Part shown: positions 8,847-14,255 of the stretch, in pieces
Layout: each line of letters opens with the position of its first letter
How positions within the stretch are numbered: the first letter of the stretch is position 1
Made by a program: the position numbers and the translations under genes
Assembly: GCA_947479995.1 (NCBI GenBank)
Contig: CANKBT010000040.1
Coordinates: forward strand, 1 to 14,373
Direction: 5' to 3'
DNA length: 14,373 bases
From: Frankiaceae bacterium
Lineage (GTDB): Bacteria; Actinomycetota; Actinomycetes; Mycobacteriales; SCTD01
The notes under the pieces: generated by a model
The model's database searches: none
What the model was told of the DNA's origin: nothing
What the model saw: only the letters and a program-made list of their open reading frames with translations

Positions 8847-9580
8847 CGCGATCGGGCTCCTCGGGTCGCGCCGGCGGTCAGCGCGCGCCCCAGGGCGCCG
8901 CCCACCTCGGCCTCCATGGCGGTCGCGAAGACCGCCTCCACGGCCTGCACCGCCAGCGGGCGCAGCGTCGAGATGTGCGCGGTCAGCTCCGCCACCCGCT
9001 CGGTGTCGGGGATCTGGCCGTCGGGCAGCAGGTTGGTCAGCACGGTGTCGACGAACCGGTGCGCCACCACCTTGAGGTCGGCGCGCAGCGACTCGGCGAG
9101 GTCGAGCACCACCGGCAGCGGCACCCCCGCGCGCACGAGGTCGGTGCCGGCCTCGAGCAGCTTCGGGCTCGGCACGACGAACGCGCGCCCCGCGCGCTGC
9201 AGCAGGCCCAGCTCGCACGCGCGGGCGAGCGCCCCGGGCGTCGCCTGCCGGCCGAGGGCGCGCCGCAGCTCGGTGAGCGTCGTGCGGCCCGGCTGCTCCT
9301 GCGACCACGGCCGGGTGACGGCCTCCTCGAGGCCGAGCAGGTCCTCGAGCGCCTTGCCCTCCTGCCAGGCCGCGAGCAGCTCGCCGATGGTCGCGAAGGT
9401 GTAGCCGCGCTCCAGCAGCCGGGAGATCAGGCGCAGCCGCGCCAGGTGCACGTCGGAGTAGTAGCCGGTGCGGCCCTGCTTGCGCGGCGGCATGAGCAGC
9501 CCGCGGTCCTGGTACACGCGGACGTTGCGCACCGTCGTGCCGGCCTCGCGGGCCAGGTCGTCGATGCGGTACTCGGTCAC
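8843..9580 (-). CDS. MerR-family transcriptional regulator
   Basis: A 245-aa DNA-binding regulator. The winged-helix MerR domain occupies residues 1-70: YRIDDLAREAGTTVRNVRVYQ is the helix-turn-helix, DRGLLMPPRKQGRTGYYSDV the wing, and HLARLRLISRLLERGYTFATIGELL the second helical pair leading to the dimerisation helix. The C-terminal 150 residues form a larger effector-like helical domain (LLGLEEAVTRPW, then GALARACELGLLQRAG resembling a second small helix-turn-helix). There is no cysteine pair of the metal- or redox-sensing kind, so a small-molecule ligand is more likely. The GTG at 9580 follows AGAGGA by four bases. It is first in a run with the repeat protein (ATGA overlap) and possibly the diiron oxygenase, so local or autoregulation is likely. 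Confidence 0.9.
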   Translation of the reverse strand: MTEYRIDDLAREAGTTVRNVRVYQDRGLLMPPRKQGRTGYYSDVHLARLRLISRLLERGYTFATIGELLAAWQEGKALEDLLGLEEAVTRPWSQEQPGRTTLTELRRALGRQATPGALARACELGLLQRAGRAFVVPSPKLLEAGTDLVRAGVPLPVVLDLAESLRADLKVVAHRFVDTVLTNLLPDGQIPDTERVAELTAHISTLRPLAVQAVEAVFATAMEAEVGGALGRALTAGATRGARSR

Positions 9581-9600
9581 GGGGTCCTCTCGCGTCGCGG

Positions 9601-9638
9601 TGCTCCGACCCTAGGGCCGCTCTGGTACGCAGGGGCGC
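9601..9638. promoter_or_regulatory. Divergent promoter region between merR and the first DUF4190 gene
   Basis: The 58-base gap between merR and the DUF4190 gene contains the palindrome CCCTAGGG (9609-9616). On the minus strand it provides TAGGGT (9613 to 9608) as -10 for merR, giving a leader of about 20 bases with the AGAGGA ribosome site. On the plus strand the candidates are weaker: GACCCT at 9607-9612, or TACGCA at 9626-9631, which would make the plus gene nearly leaderless. AGGGG sits four bases before the plus-strand ATG. Confidence 0.4.
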
Positions 9639-10034
9639 ATGCCCGCGCCCGCCGCTCCGCCGCGCAACGGCCTCGGCACCGCCTCGCTCGTCTTCGGCGC
9701 GCTGTCGCTGCCCCTCGCCTTCGGCCTCTGGACGGGCGTGGTCGCCGGCGTCACGGCCCTCGTCCTCGGCGTCCTGCACCGCGGGCGCGTGGCCCGCGGC
9801 GAGGCCACCGACGTGCGCCGCGCGCGCCGCGGGCAGGTGCTCGGCACGCTCGGCCTGCTCCTCGTCGCGGGGTTCCTGGCGTACGGCGCGTACTACCTGC
9901 GCGGGCCGGAGGGCGAGCGCTACCGCGACTGCGCCGCGCAGGCGCGCGCCGACCTCGCGGGGCAGGAGCTCGACGACGCGCTGCAGGCCTGCGGCGACCG
10001 GCTCGCGGACGAGCGCGAGGCCGCCGGCGGCTAG
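9639..10034 (+). CDS. DUF4190-like small membrane protein
   Basis: A 131-aa protein with a short Pro/Ala N-terminus, a hydrophobic hairpin at about 12-47 (LGTASLVFGALSLPLAFG ... GVTALVLGVLHRGR), a basic cytoplasmic loop with arginine clusters at 48-65, a third hydrophobic helix (GTLGLLLVAGFLAYGAYYL, 69-87), and a charged tail beginning ERYRDC. This is the arrangement of DUF4190 proteins of actinobacteria, whose function is unknown. The tail carries two cysteines (C98, C118), probably outside the membrane. The neighbouring downstream gene encodes a protein with the same tail signature, so they look like a paralogous pair. The ATG at 9639 has AGGGG upstream. It is divergent from merR. Confidence 0.78.
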   Translation: MPAPAAPPRNGLGTASLVFGALSLPLAFGLWTGVVAGVTALVLGVLHRGRVARGEATDVRRARRGQVLGTLGLLLVAGFLAYGAYYLRGPEGERYRDCAAQARADLAGQELDDALQACGDRLADEREAAGG

Positions 10035-10051
10035 CGTCGGGGGCGTGGAGG
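10032..10051 (+). promoter_or_regulatory. Possible promoter and ribosome-binding site before the second DUF4190-like gene
   Basis: TAGCGT at 10032-10037 fits TAnnnT and overlaps the stop codon of the preceding gene. GGAGGG at 10046-10051 is a good Shine-Dalgarno four bases before the GTG at 10056. The gene may therefore have its own start site in addition to read-through from upstream. Confidence 0.3.
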
Positions 10052-10055
10052 GCAC

Positions 10056-10565
10056 GTGAGCACGTCATCCGAGGGCAGCGCCCCGCCCCCCGTCGACGAC
10101 CCGTACGCGCCGCCGGACCCCGCCGCGCCGCCGCGCTCGCCCGCCCCGCCGCCCTTCGGCACGCCGCAGGCCGGGGCCGGGCGCCCGTCGTGGGCGGCCC
10201 CCACCGGCCCGCCGTCGCCCGGCGCCCCGCCGCCGCGGCGCAGCACCCGCGCCGTCGCCGGCGTCGTGCTCGGCGTGCTGGCGCTCGTGACGAGCGTCAG
10301 CGTCGTCGGCGCCTTCGCCTTCGGCCTGCCCGCGCTGCTGCTCGGCCTCGTCGGCCTGCGCCAGGTGCGCCGGCACGGGGGCGGCCGCACGGCCCCCGTC
10401 GTCGCGGTGGTCACCGCCGTGCTGGCCTTCGCCGTCGCCGGCACCCTGCTCGCCGTCTTCGCCGACGAGCTCGAGCGCTACCAGGACTGCCTCGCCGAGT
10501 CGGTCTCGCTCGCCGCCGACGACGCCTGCCGCGACCAGCTCGAGGACGACCTCGGCCTCACCTGA
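10056..10565 (+). CDS. DUF4190-like membrane protein with proline-rich N-terminus
   Basis: A 169-aa protein. Residues 1-62 form a Pro/Ala-rich disordered cytoplasmic segment (PPPVDDPYAPPDPAAPP and similar). Residues 64-104 form a hydrophobic hairpin (VAGVVLGVLALVTSVSVVGAFAFGL and LLLGLVGLRQVRRH) and 113-136 a further membrane helix, followed by an outward tail ELERYQDCLAESVSLAADDACRDQL. The RYxDC start of the tail and a second downstream cysteine (C145, C158) match the preceding protein, supporting tandem duplication. The GTG at 10056 is chosen for its GGAGGG. Function is unknown, and such proline-rich DUF4190 proteins are common in actinobacteria. The stop lies 21 bases from the convergent DUF6350 stop. 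Confidence 0.78.
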   Translation: MSTSSEGSAPPPVDDPYAPPDPAAPPRSPAPPPFGTPQAGAGRPSWAAPTGPPSPGAPPPRRSTRAVAGVVLGVLALVTSVSVVGAFAFGLPALLLGLVGLRQVRRHGGGRTAPVVAVVTAVLAFAVAGTLLAVFADELERYQDCLAESVSLAADDACRDQLEDDLGLT

Positions 10566-10566
10566 C

Positions 10567-10586
10567 CGGCGCCGCCGGCCGCGCCG
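10567..10586. terminator. Short GC hairpin between convergent stops
   Basis: CGGCGC at 10567-10572 pairs with GCGCCG at 10581-10586 around an 8-base loop, exactly filling the gap between the DUF4190-like stop and the DUF6350 stop. There is no T-tract. In DNA this rich in G and C, such hairpins arise easily, so this is a weak bidirectional terminator candidate. Confidence 0.25.
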
Positions 10587-11765
10587 CTAGCGGGCGGGGC
10601 GGGCCAGCTGCCAGCGGCGGGCGCCGAGCACCGCGAGGGCGGGCAGGCCCACCTCGACGGCCACGACGAGCCCGACCAGCCACGCCGTCGGGCCCACCTC
10701 GGCGAGGCGGGCGCCGCCGACCGGGCCGGCCGCCAGCACCGCCAGCGCCGCCAGCGCCGCGCCCGTCACCGGGCCGACGAGCAGCACCTCGCGCAGCGCA
10801 CCGCCCGCGCGCAGCACGAGCCAGCCGGCGAGGGCGCCGGCGGCGACCGGCACCGCGAGCGCCAGCACCGCGACCCACCCGGGCGGCGGGCCCGACGGCA
10901 GCGCGGCGAGCAGCGGGAGCGCGGGCACCGGGCCGAGCTCGACCGAGAACGGGCTCACCGCGGTGCCGACGCCGACCGCGACGCCCGGGCCGGCCAGCCA
11001 GCAGGCGCCCCACACGACCGCGACGGGCACCAGCGCGACGCCCAGCAGCACGAGCAGCAGCCCGCCGACGAGCCCCGGGTCGGTGGCCGACGCGAGGTCG
11101 GCCGCGCGGCTGCCGTGCACGAGCAGCGAGCCGCCGGTGACGAGCGCGCCGGCCGCCAGCAGCACGCCCAGCGCGGCCGTCGCCCCCGTGAGCACGGTGC
11201 GCGCCGACTCCGGCACGCGGGCCCGCAGCGCCGGCAGGAGCGAGGCGGCGCGCAGCACGCCGAGCCCGCCGAACACCGCGGCGACGACGAGCCCGCCGAC
11301 CAGCGCCTGCAGCGCCACGGGCCGGGTGCCGCCGTGGGCGGAGACGCCCGCGACGACGGCGGTGAGCACGGCGTACGGCGCGGCGATGCCGGCCGTGACG
11401 CGCGCGGCCTCGGGCAGGCCCGGCACCGGGTGCAGGGTGGCGGCGTGCCGCCCGGCGCGCACGAGCAGGGCCGCGGGCAGGGCCAGCAGGCCGAGCGGGA
11501 GCAGGTCGAGGGTGCCGCCGGGCACGTCGAGCGCGGTGCCGTGCGCGAGCAGCCAGACCTGGCCGACGACGGCCAGCGCCTCGGCGGCCCCGGCGCCGGA
11601 GCGGCTGTCGGCGGCCCAGCCGAGCAGCACCGGCACCGCGGTGGCGACCAGGCCGGCGGCGACCGCCCACAGCGCGGCGGGCACGCCGGTGCGCAGCGGG
11701 TCGCGGCGCTGGCGGGAGCGCGCGGCCGGCCGGCTGAGCGGGGGGCGGGAGAGCGTCGAGGTCAT
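10587..11765 (-). CDS. DUF6350 family multi-pass membrane protein
   Basis: A 392-aa very hydrophobic protein with a basic N-terminus (SRPAARSRQRRDPLRTG) and roughly ten predicted membrane helices. After the first helix, the segment QVWLLAHGTALDVPGGTL followed by DLLPLGLLALPAALLVRAGR matches the signature I associate with DUF6350, an actinobacterial family usually found between sucD and purN and sometimes annotated as a PerM-like cell-division protein. That role is not demonstrated here. I chose the ATG at 11765 because the basic start leads directly to the first helix. Upstream in-frame codons run antisense into the sigma-factor gene. The upstream ribosome site is poor. On the minus strand TTGCAC and GACAGT are possible promoter hexamers, but their 21-base spacing is too long to trust. 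Confidence 0.85.
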   Translation of the reverse strand: MTSTLSRPPLSRPAARSRQRRDPLRTGVPAALWAVAAGLVATAVPVLLGWAADSRSGAGAAEALAVVGQVWLLAHGTALDVPGGTLDLLPLGLLALPAALLVRAGRHAATLHPVPGLPEAARVTAGIAAPYAVLTAVVAGVSAHGGTRPVALQALVGGLVVAAVFGGLGVLRAASLLPALRARVPESARTVLTGATAALGVLLAAGALVTGGSLLVHGSRAADLASATDPGLVGGLLLVLLGVALVPVAVVWGACWLAGPGVAVGVGTAVSPFSVELGPVPALPLLAALPSGPPPGWVAVLALAVPVAAGALAGWLVLRAGGALREVLLVGPVTGAALAALAVLAAGPVGGARLAEVGPTAWLVGLVVAVEVGLPALAVLGARRWQLARPAR

Positions 11766-11802
11766 CGCCGTCGACTGTCCCAGCCGTCCCCCGCCCGGCC
11801 GT

Positions 11803-11856
11803 GCAACCGGCGCGGCGCGGCGTGCGTGTCGGCAGCGGGGACCGGGCCGGAGGAGG
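11803..11856 (+). promoter_or_regulatory. Possible ECF-type promoter and Shine-Dalgarno of the sigma-factor gene
   Basis: GCAACC at 11803-11808 and CGTGTC at 11825-11830, separated by 16 bases, resemble the AAC / CGT-type -35 and -10 elements of ECF sigma promoters. Transcription would begin near 11837 and the leader contains AGGAGGG six bases before the GTG at 11863. This would allow autoregulation. The match is to a short, GC-compatible pattern and may be chance. Confidence 0.3.
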
Positions 11857-11862
11857 GTGCGC

Positions 11863-12390
11863 GTGACCGAGCTGGTGGAGGAGGGCGTCGTGACGGGCAC
11901 GGACGGCGGTGCCGCGGCCGCGTTCGACGCGTTCTACCTCGAGACCGGGCCCCGCGTCGTGCGCCAGCTGCACGCCATGACCGGCGACCTGCAGGAGGCC
12001 CAGGACTGCGCGCAGGAGGCGTACGCCCGCGCCTGGCAGCGCTGGGACCGGCTCGCGGCGTACGACGCCCCCGAGGCGTGGGTGCGGCACGTCGCCTGGC
12101 GGCTCGCCGTCTCGCGCTTCCGCCGGGCGCGGGTCGGCACCGGGCTGCTGCGCCGGCACGGCCCGCCGCCCGACGTCGCGCCGCCCGAGCCCGACCGGGT
12201 GGCGCTCGTCGCCGCCCTGCGGCAGCTGCCCGAGGCGCAGCGCCGCGCGGTCGTGCTGCACCACCTCGGCGGCCTGTCGGTCGACGAGGTGGCGGCCGAG
12301 ACCGGCAGCCCCACCGGCACCGTCAAGGCGCGCCTGTCGCGCGGCCGCGCCGCCCTCGCCCTGCTGCTCGACGTCCCGGAGGACTGGTGA
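11863..12390 (+). CDS. ECF RNA polymerase sigma factor (SigE-like)
   Basis: A 175-aa alternative sigma factor with only regions 2 and 4. Region 2 covers about 20-88, with the core-binding and -10 recognition part GDLQEAQDCAQEAYARAWQRWDR followed by APEAWVRHVAWRLAVSRFRR. Region 4 covers about 115-165: LRQLPEAQRRAVVLHHLGGLSVDEVAAETG, then SPTGTVKARLSRGRAAL, the helix-turn-helix that reads the -35. No C-terminal extension is present, so it is a minimal ECF. The GTG at 11863 is preferred for AGGAGGG six bases upstream. A GTG at 11890, also behind a GGAGGAGG run, is the alternative and loses nine poorly conserved residues. Its stop overlaps the next start as TGATG, implying the downstream membrane protein is its regulatory partner. 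Confidence 0.93.
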   Translation: MTELVEEGVVTGTDGGAAAAFDAFYLETGPRVVRQLHAMTGDLQEAQDCAQEAYARAWQRWDRLAAYDAPEAWVRHVAWRLAVSRFRRARVGTGLLRRHGPPPDVAPPEPDRVALVAALRQLPEAQRRAVVLHHLGGLSVDEVAAETGSPTGTVKARLSRGRAALALLLDVPEDW

Positions 12391-13139
12391 TGACCGACCC
12401 CCTGCAGCCGCTGGCCGACGCGCCGGTCGTGCTTGCCGACCCGGCCCTCGTCCGCGCCCGCGGTGCCCAGCGGACCCGCCGGGGCCGCGCCCTGCTCGCC
12501 GGCGCGGGAGTGCTGCTCGCCGTCGCCGCGGCCGGCGGCGTCGCCCTCGCCACCGGCACGCCCGAGCGCGACGCGCTGGTGCCCGCCGCGCCGAGCGCGA
12601 CGGCCGGGAGCGGAGCACCGGTCGGCCCGTGCCCCGAGCTGCTTGACGCCTGCAACCCGAGCACCGCGCCGACGCCGACGCCGACGCCCCCGGCCGTGTC
12701 GCCTCCCGCCGCGCCCGTGCCGCCGCAGACCCGGGCGGCACCTCCCTCGGCGACGTCTCGTCCGGCGGCACCCGCGGCCCCGACGCCGGCAGCACCGCGC
12801 CCGAGCACCCCCGCGCCCACGACCGCCCCGCCCGCGCCCCCGCGCGACCCGGTCGTCACCGTGCGCGCGATGTCGTGCTGCATCGCCGAGAGCAACACGT
12901 TCGTCTACGAGGGCCGCGGCTTCGCCCCCGGCGAGCTCGAGGTGGTCATTCGCGGCGAGGACGGCACGGTCTACGAGCGGGCCACCGTCGACAGCGAGGA
13001 CGGCGCGCTGGGCAGCCGGGCGTACGGCCCGCCCGCCGACGAGCGGCACCCGTCCGGCTACCTGATCACCGTGACCGTCAGCGACGCCCTCGGCAGCGCC
13101 TCGGCCAGCTGGTCCTGGCGGGACTACCACCAGGACTAG
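12390..13139 (+). CDS. Single-pass membrane protein coupled to the sigma factor (possible anti-sigma or sensor)
   Basis: A 249-aa protein. Residues 1-33 are cytoplasmic with a basic end (RARGAQRTRRGR), 34-55 form one membrane helix (ALLAGAGVLLAVAAAGGVAL), 56-152 are an extracytoplasmic Pro/Thr/Ala-rich linker of cell-wall-spanning type, and about 153-249 form a compact beta-rich domain (VVTVRAMSCCIAES ... LEVVIRGEDGTVYERATVD ... YLITVTVSDALGSASASWSW) resembling an Ig/IPT-like fold. Cysteines are at 81, 88, 163 and 164. The coupled start (TGATG) with the sigma gene is the position of an anti-sigma factor, but the cytoplasmic part is very short and lacks the HxxxCxxC zinc motif. It may be a non-canonical anti-sigma, a sensor, or a surface protein controlled by the sigma factor. 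No homologue is recognised. Confidence 0.7.
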   Translation: MTDPLQPLADAPVVLADPALVRARGAQRTRRGRALLAGAGVLLAVAAAGGVALATGTPERDALVPAAPSATAGSGAPVGPCPELLDACNPSTAPTPTPTPPAVSPPAAPVPPQTRAAPPSATSRPAAPAAPTPAAPRPSTPAPTTAPPAPPRDPVVTVRAMSCCIAESNTFVYEGRGFAPGELEVVIRGEDGTVYERATVDSEDGALGSRAYGPPADERHPSGYLITVTVSDALGSASASWSWRDYHQD

Positions 13140-13215
13140 ACCGTGACCTGTGGCTGCCCCGCGTGCCGGACGGGGTGCGGCAGGATCGGTGCTCCCCCTC
13201 GAGAGGACGCCTCCC

Positions 13216-13722
13216 GTGCCCCGCACCCCCGCCCTGCTCGTCCTGACCGGCGCCCTGGCGCTGGCCCTCACCGGCTGCGGCGACGACGGCCCGCCGGCGC
13301 GCGACGCCGCCAGCCCCGCACCGGCGAGCAGCACGAGCGCCCCCGCCCCGACCACGTCGGCGCCGACGACGACGGCCGCGCCGGAGCCGACGGCCAGCGC
13401 CGCGCCGACCTTCCCGCCCGAGGTCGTCCCCGAGCAGGGCGGCACGTACGTCGCGGTCGTGCTGACCTCCACGCGCAGCGAGGACGGCACCGCGGAGGCC
13501 GAGGCGGCCGTCGCGCGCGTGGCGGAGGACGGCTACGCCGGCGGCTTCGGCGACGTCGGCTGCTTCGAGGGCGCCCGCGAGGGCCTCGGCCTGCCCGCCG
13601 AGGGCGACTACCTCATCTCGTACGTCACCTTCGCCGACGGCGCGGCCGCCGAGCAGTTCGTCGACGCGTACGAGCCGGGCGTCGTCGGCACCGTCACCGT
13701 GAAGACCTTCTGCCTCGACTGA
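13216..13722 (+). CDS. Small secreted lipoprotein, function unknown
   Basis: A 168-aa precursor. Residues 1-20 are a lipoprotein signal peptide (RTPALLVLTGALALALTG) with the lipobox LTGC and lipidated C21. Residues 22-66 are a Ser/Thr/Pro/Ala linker, and 76-168 a small alpha/beta domain (GTYVAVVLTSTRSEDGTAEA, VARVAEDGYAGGFGDVGCFE, DYLISYVTFADGAAAEQFVD). C116 and C166 could form a disulfide. The strand-helix-strand alternation, with the phrase on sequence gaps and GY..GF, recalls SPOR-like peptidoglycan-binding folds, but this is a visual impression only. The GTG at 13216 is selected because it begins the signal peptide and follows GAGAGGA by eight bases. A CAGGAT hexamer at 13181-13186 could serve as -10. 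It is probably transcribed separately from the sigma locus, from which it is 76 bases away. Confidence 0.85.
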   Translation: MPRTPALLVLTGALALALTGCGDDGPPARDAASPAPASSTSAPAPTTSAPTTTAAPEPTASAAPTFPPEVVPEQGGTYVAVVLTSTRSEDGTAEAEAAVARVAEDGYAGGFGDVGCFEGAREGLGLPAEGDYLISYVTFADGAAAEQFVDAYEPGVVGTVTVKTFCLD

Positions 13723-13726
13723 CCAC

Positions 13727-14193
13727 GGACGTCTGCCCCGCGCGTCCGCAGGGCCCCCGCCCGCAGCAGACGCGAGGCGCGCGAAGGCAGACGCAGCGCC
13801 GGCGGGCAGCCACCCCGCTTGCGTCCGCTCGACGCGTCCGCACAGCCCCCGCTTGCAGCAGACGCAAGGGCGCACGAAGGCGGGCGCAGGGCAGGCAGGC
13901 AGCCACACCGCGGACGTCTGCTCGACGCGTCCGCAGGGCCCCCGCCTGCAGCAGACGCAAGGGGCGCCAGCGGGCAGCCACACCCGCGGACGTCTGCTCG
14001 ACGTGTCCGCAGGGGCTCCGCCTGCAGCAGACGCAACGGCGCACGAAGGCGGGCGCAGGGCCGGCAGGCGGACACCCCACGAACGTCTGCTCGACGCGTC
14101 CGCAGGGCCCCCGCATGCGGCAGACGCAAGGCGCACGGGCAGACGCAAGGCGCACGAGGCAGACGCAGCCCCAGCGGGCAGACGCTGCGCCGG
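13727..14193. repeat. Tandem array of five degenerate intergenic repeat units with conserved inverted repeats
   Basis: Non-coding stretch between the lipoprotein and sucD. Five units start at 13727, 13819, 13912, 13988 and 14081, with lengths 92, 93, 76, 93 and about 113 bases. The shared opening is CGTCTGCTCGACGCGTCCGC, followed by AGGGCCCCCGCCTGC, then AGCAGACGCAAGG, and a more variable tail ending GGCAGCCACACCGC. In every unit an outer inverted repeat pairs CGTCTGC with GCAGACG (13730-13736/13766-13772; 13915-13922/13950-13957; 13991-13998/14026-14033; 14084-14090/14120-14126). Unit 2 instead pairs TTGCGTCCGCT (13819-13829) with AGCAGACGCAA (13857-13867) with one mismatch. I see no gene in this region. 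Open frames across it are by-products of GC-rich repetition. Confidence 0.9.
14120..14185. repeat. Short 19-20 bp sub-repeat at the end of the array
   Basis: The right arm of the last unit is reiterated: GCAGACGCAAGGCGCACG at 14120-14137 and again at 14139-14156 without change, then GCAGACGC at 14159 and at 14178 with diverged followers. The period of 19-20 bases is distinct from the larger unit length, suggesting local slippage-type expansion. Confidence 0.8.
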
Positions 14194-14204
14194 GGCCGGA
14201 CGCG

Positions 14205-14241
14205 CGACGGCCCGGCACCCCGCGGGGGTGCCGGGCCGTCG
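14205..14241. terminator. Strong hairpin terminator 3' of sucD
   Basis: A perfect 17-bp stem: positions 14205-14221 pair with 14225-14241 around the 3-base loop GCG. The central arm reads GACGGCCCGGCACCCC. It begins 15 bases beyond the sucD stop on the minus strand. There is no U-tract on either strand, as is common for actinobacterial intrinsic terminators. Being symmetrical, it could also stop transcripts coming through the repeat array from the plus side. Confidence 0.85.
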
Positions 14242-14255
14242 GCCGTGCGAGGTGC

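Noticed and set aside
4745..9404. Long plus-strand open frames across purH, purN, the diiron oxygenase, repeat protein and merR
   Set aside because: Antisense shadows of genes with clear catalytic motifs or coupled junctions, with arginine-rich or low-complexity translations and no recognisable domains.
12390..13139. Calling the sigma-coupled membrane protein a zinc-binding anti-sigma factor
   Set aside because: The HxxxCxxC motif is absent and the cytoplasmic region is too short for a normal ASD fold, so only a possible partner role is claimed.
13153..13176. CCCCG...CGGGG dyad before the lipoprotein as a terminator of the sigma locus
   Set aside because: The stem is only five to six pairs with a nine-base loop and no T-tract, which is expected by chance in DNA of this composition.
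13727..14193. CRISPR array
   Set aside because: Units are degenerate along their whole length, there is no identical 24-37 bp repeat alternating with unique spacers, and no cas genes are present.
13608..14218. Minus-strand open frames over the repeat array giving repetitive Cys/Arg/Ala peptides (for example CCRRGPCGRVEQT)
   Set aside because: The periodicity comes from the DNA repeats. Unit lengths 92, 93, 76 and 93 do not hold one frame, so related peptides appear in several frames, there is no ribosome site, and the frames run antisense into the lipoprotein gene.
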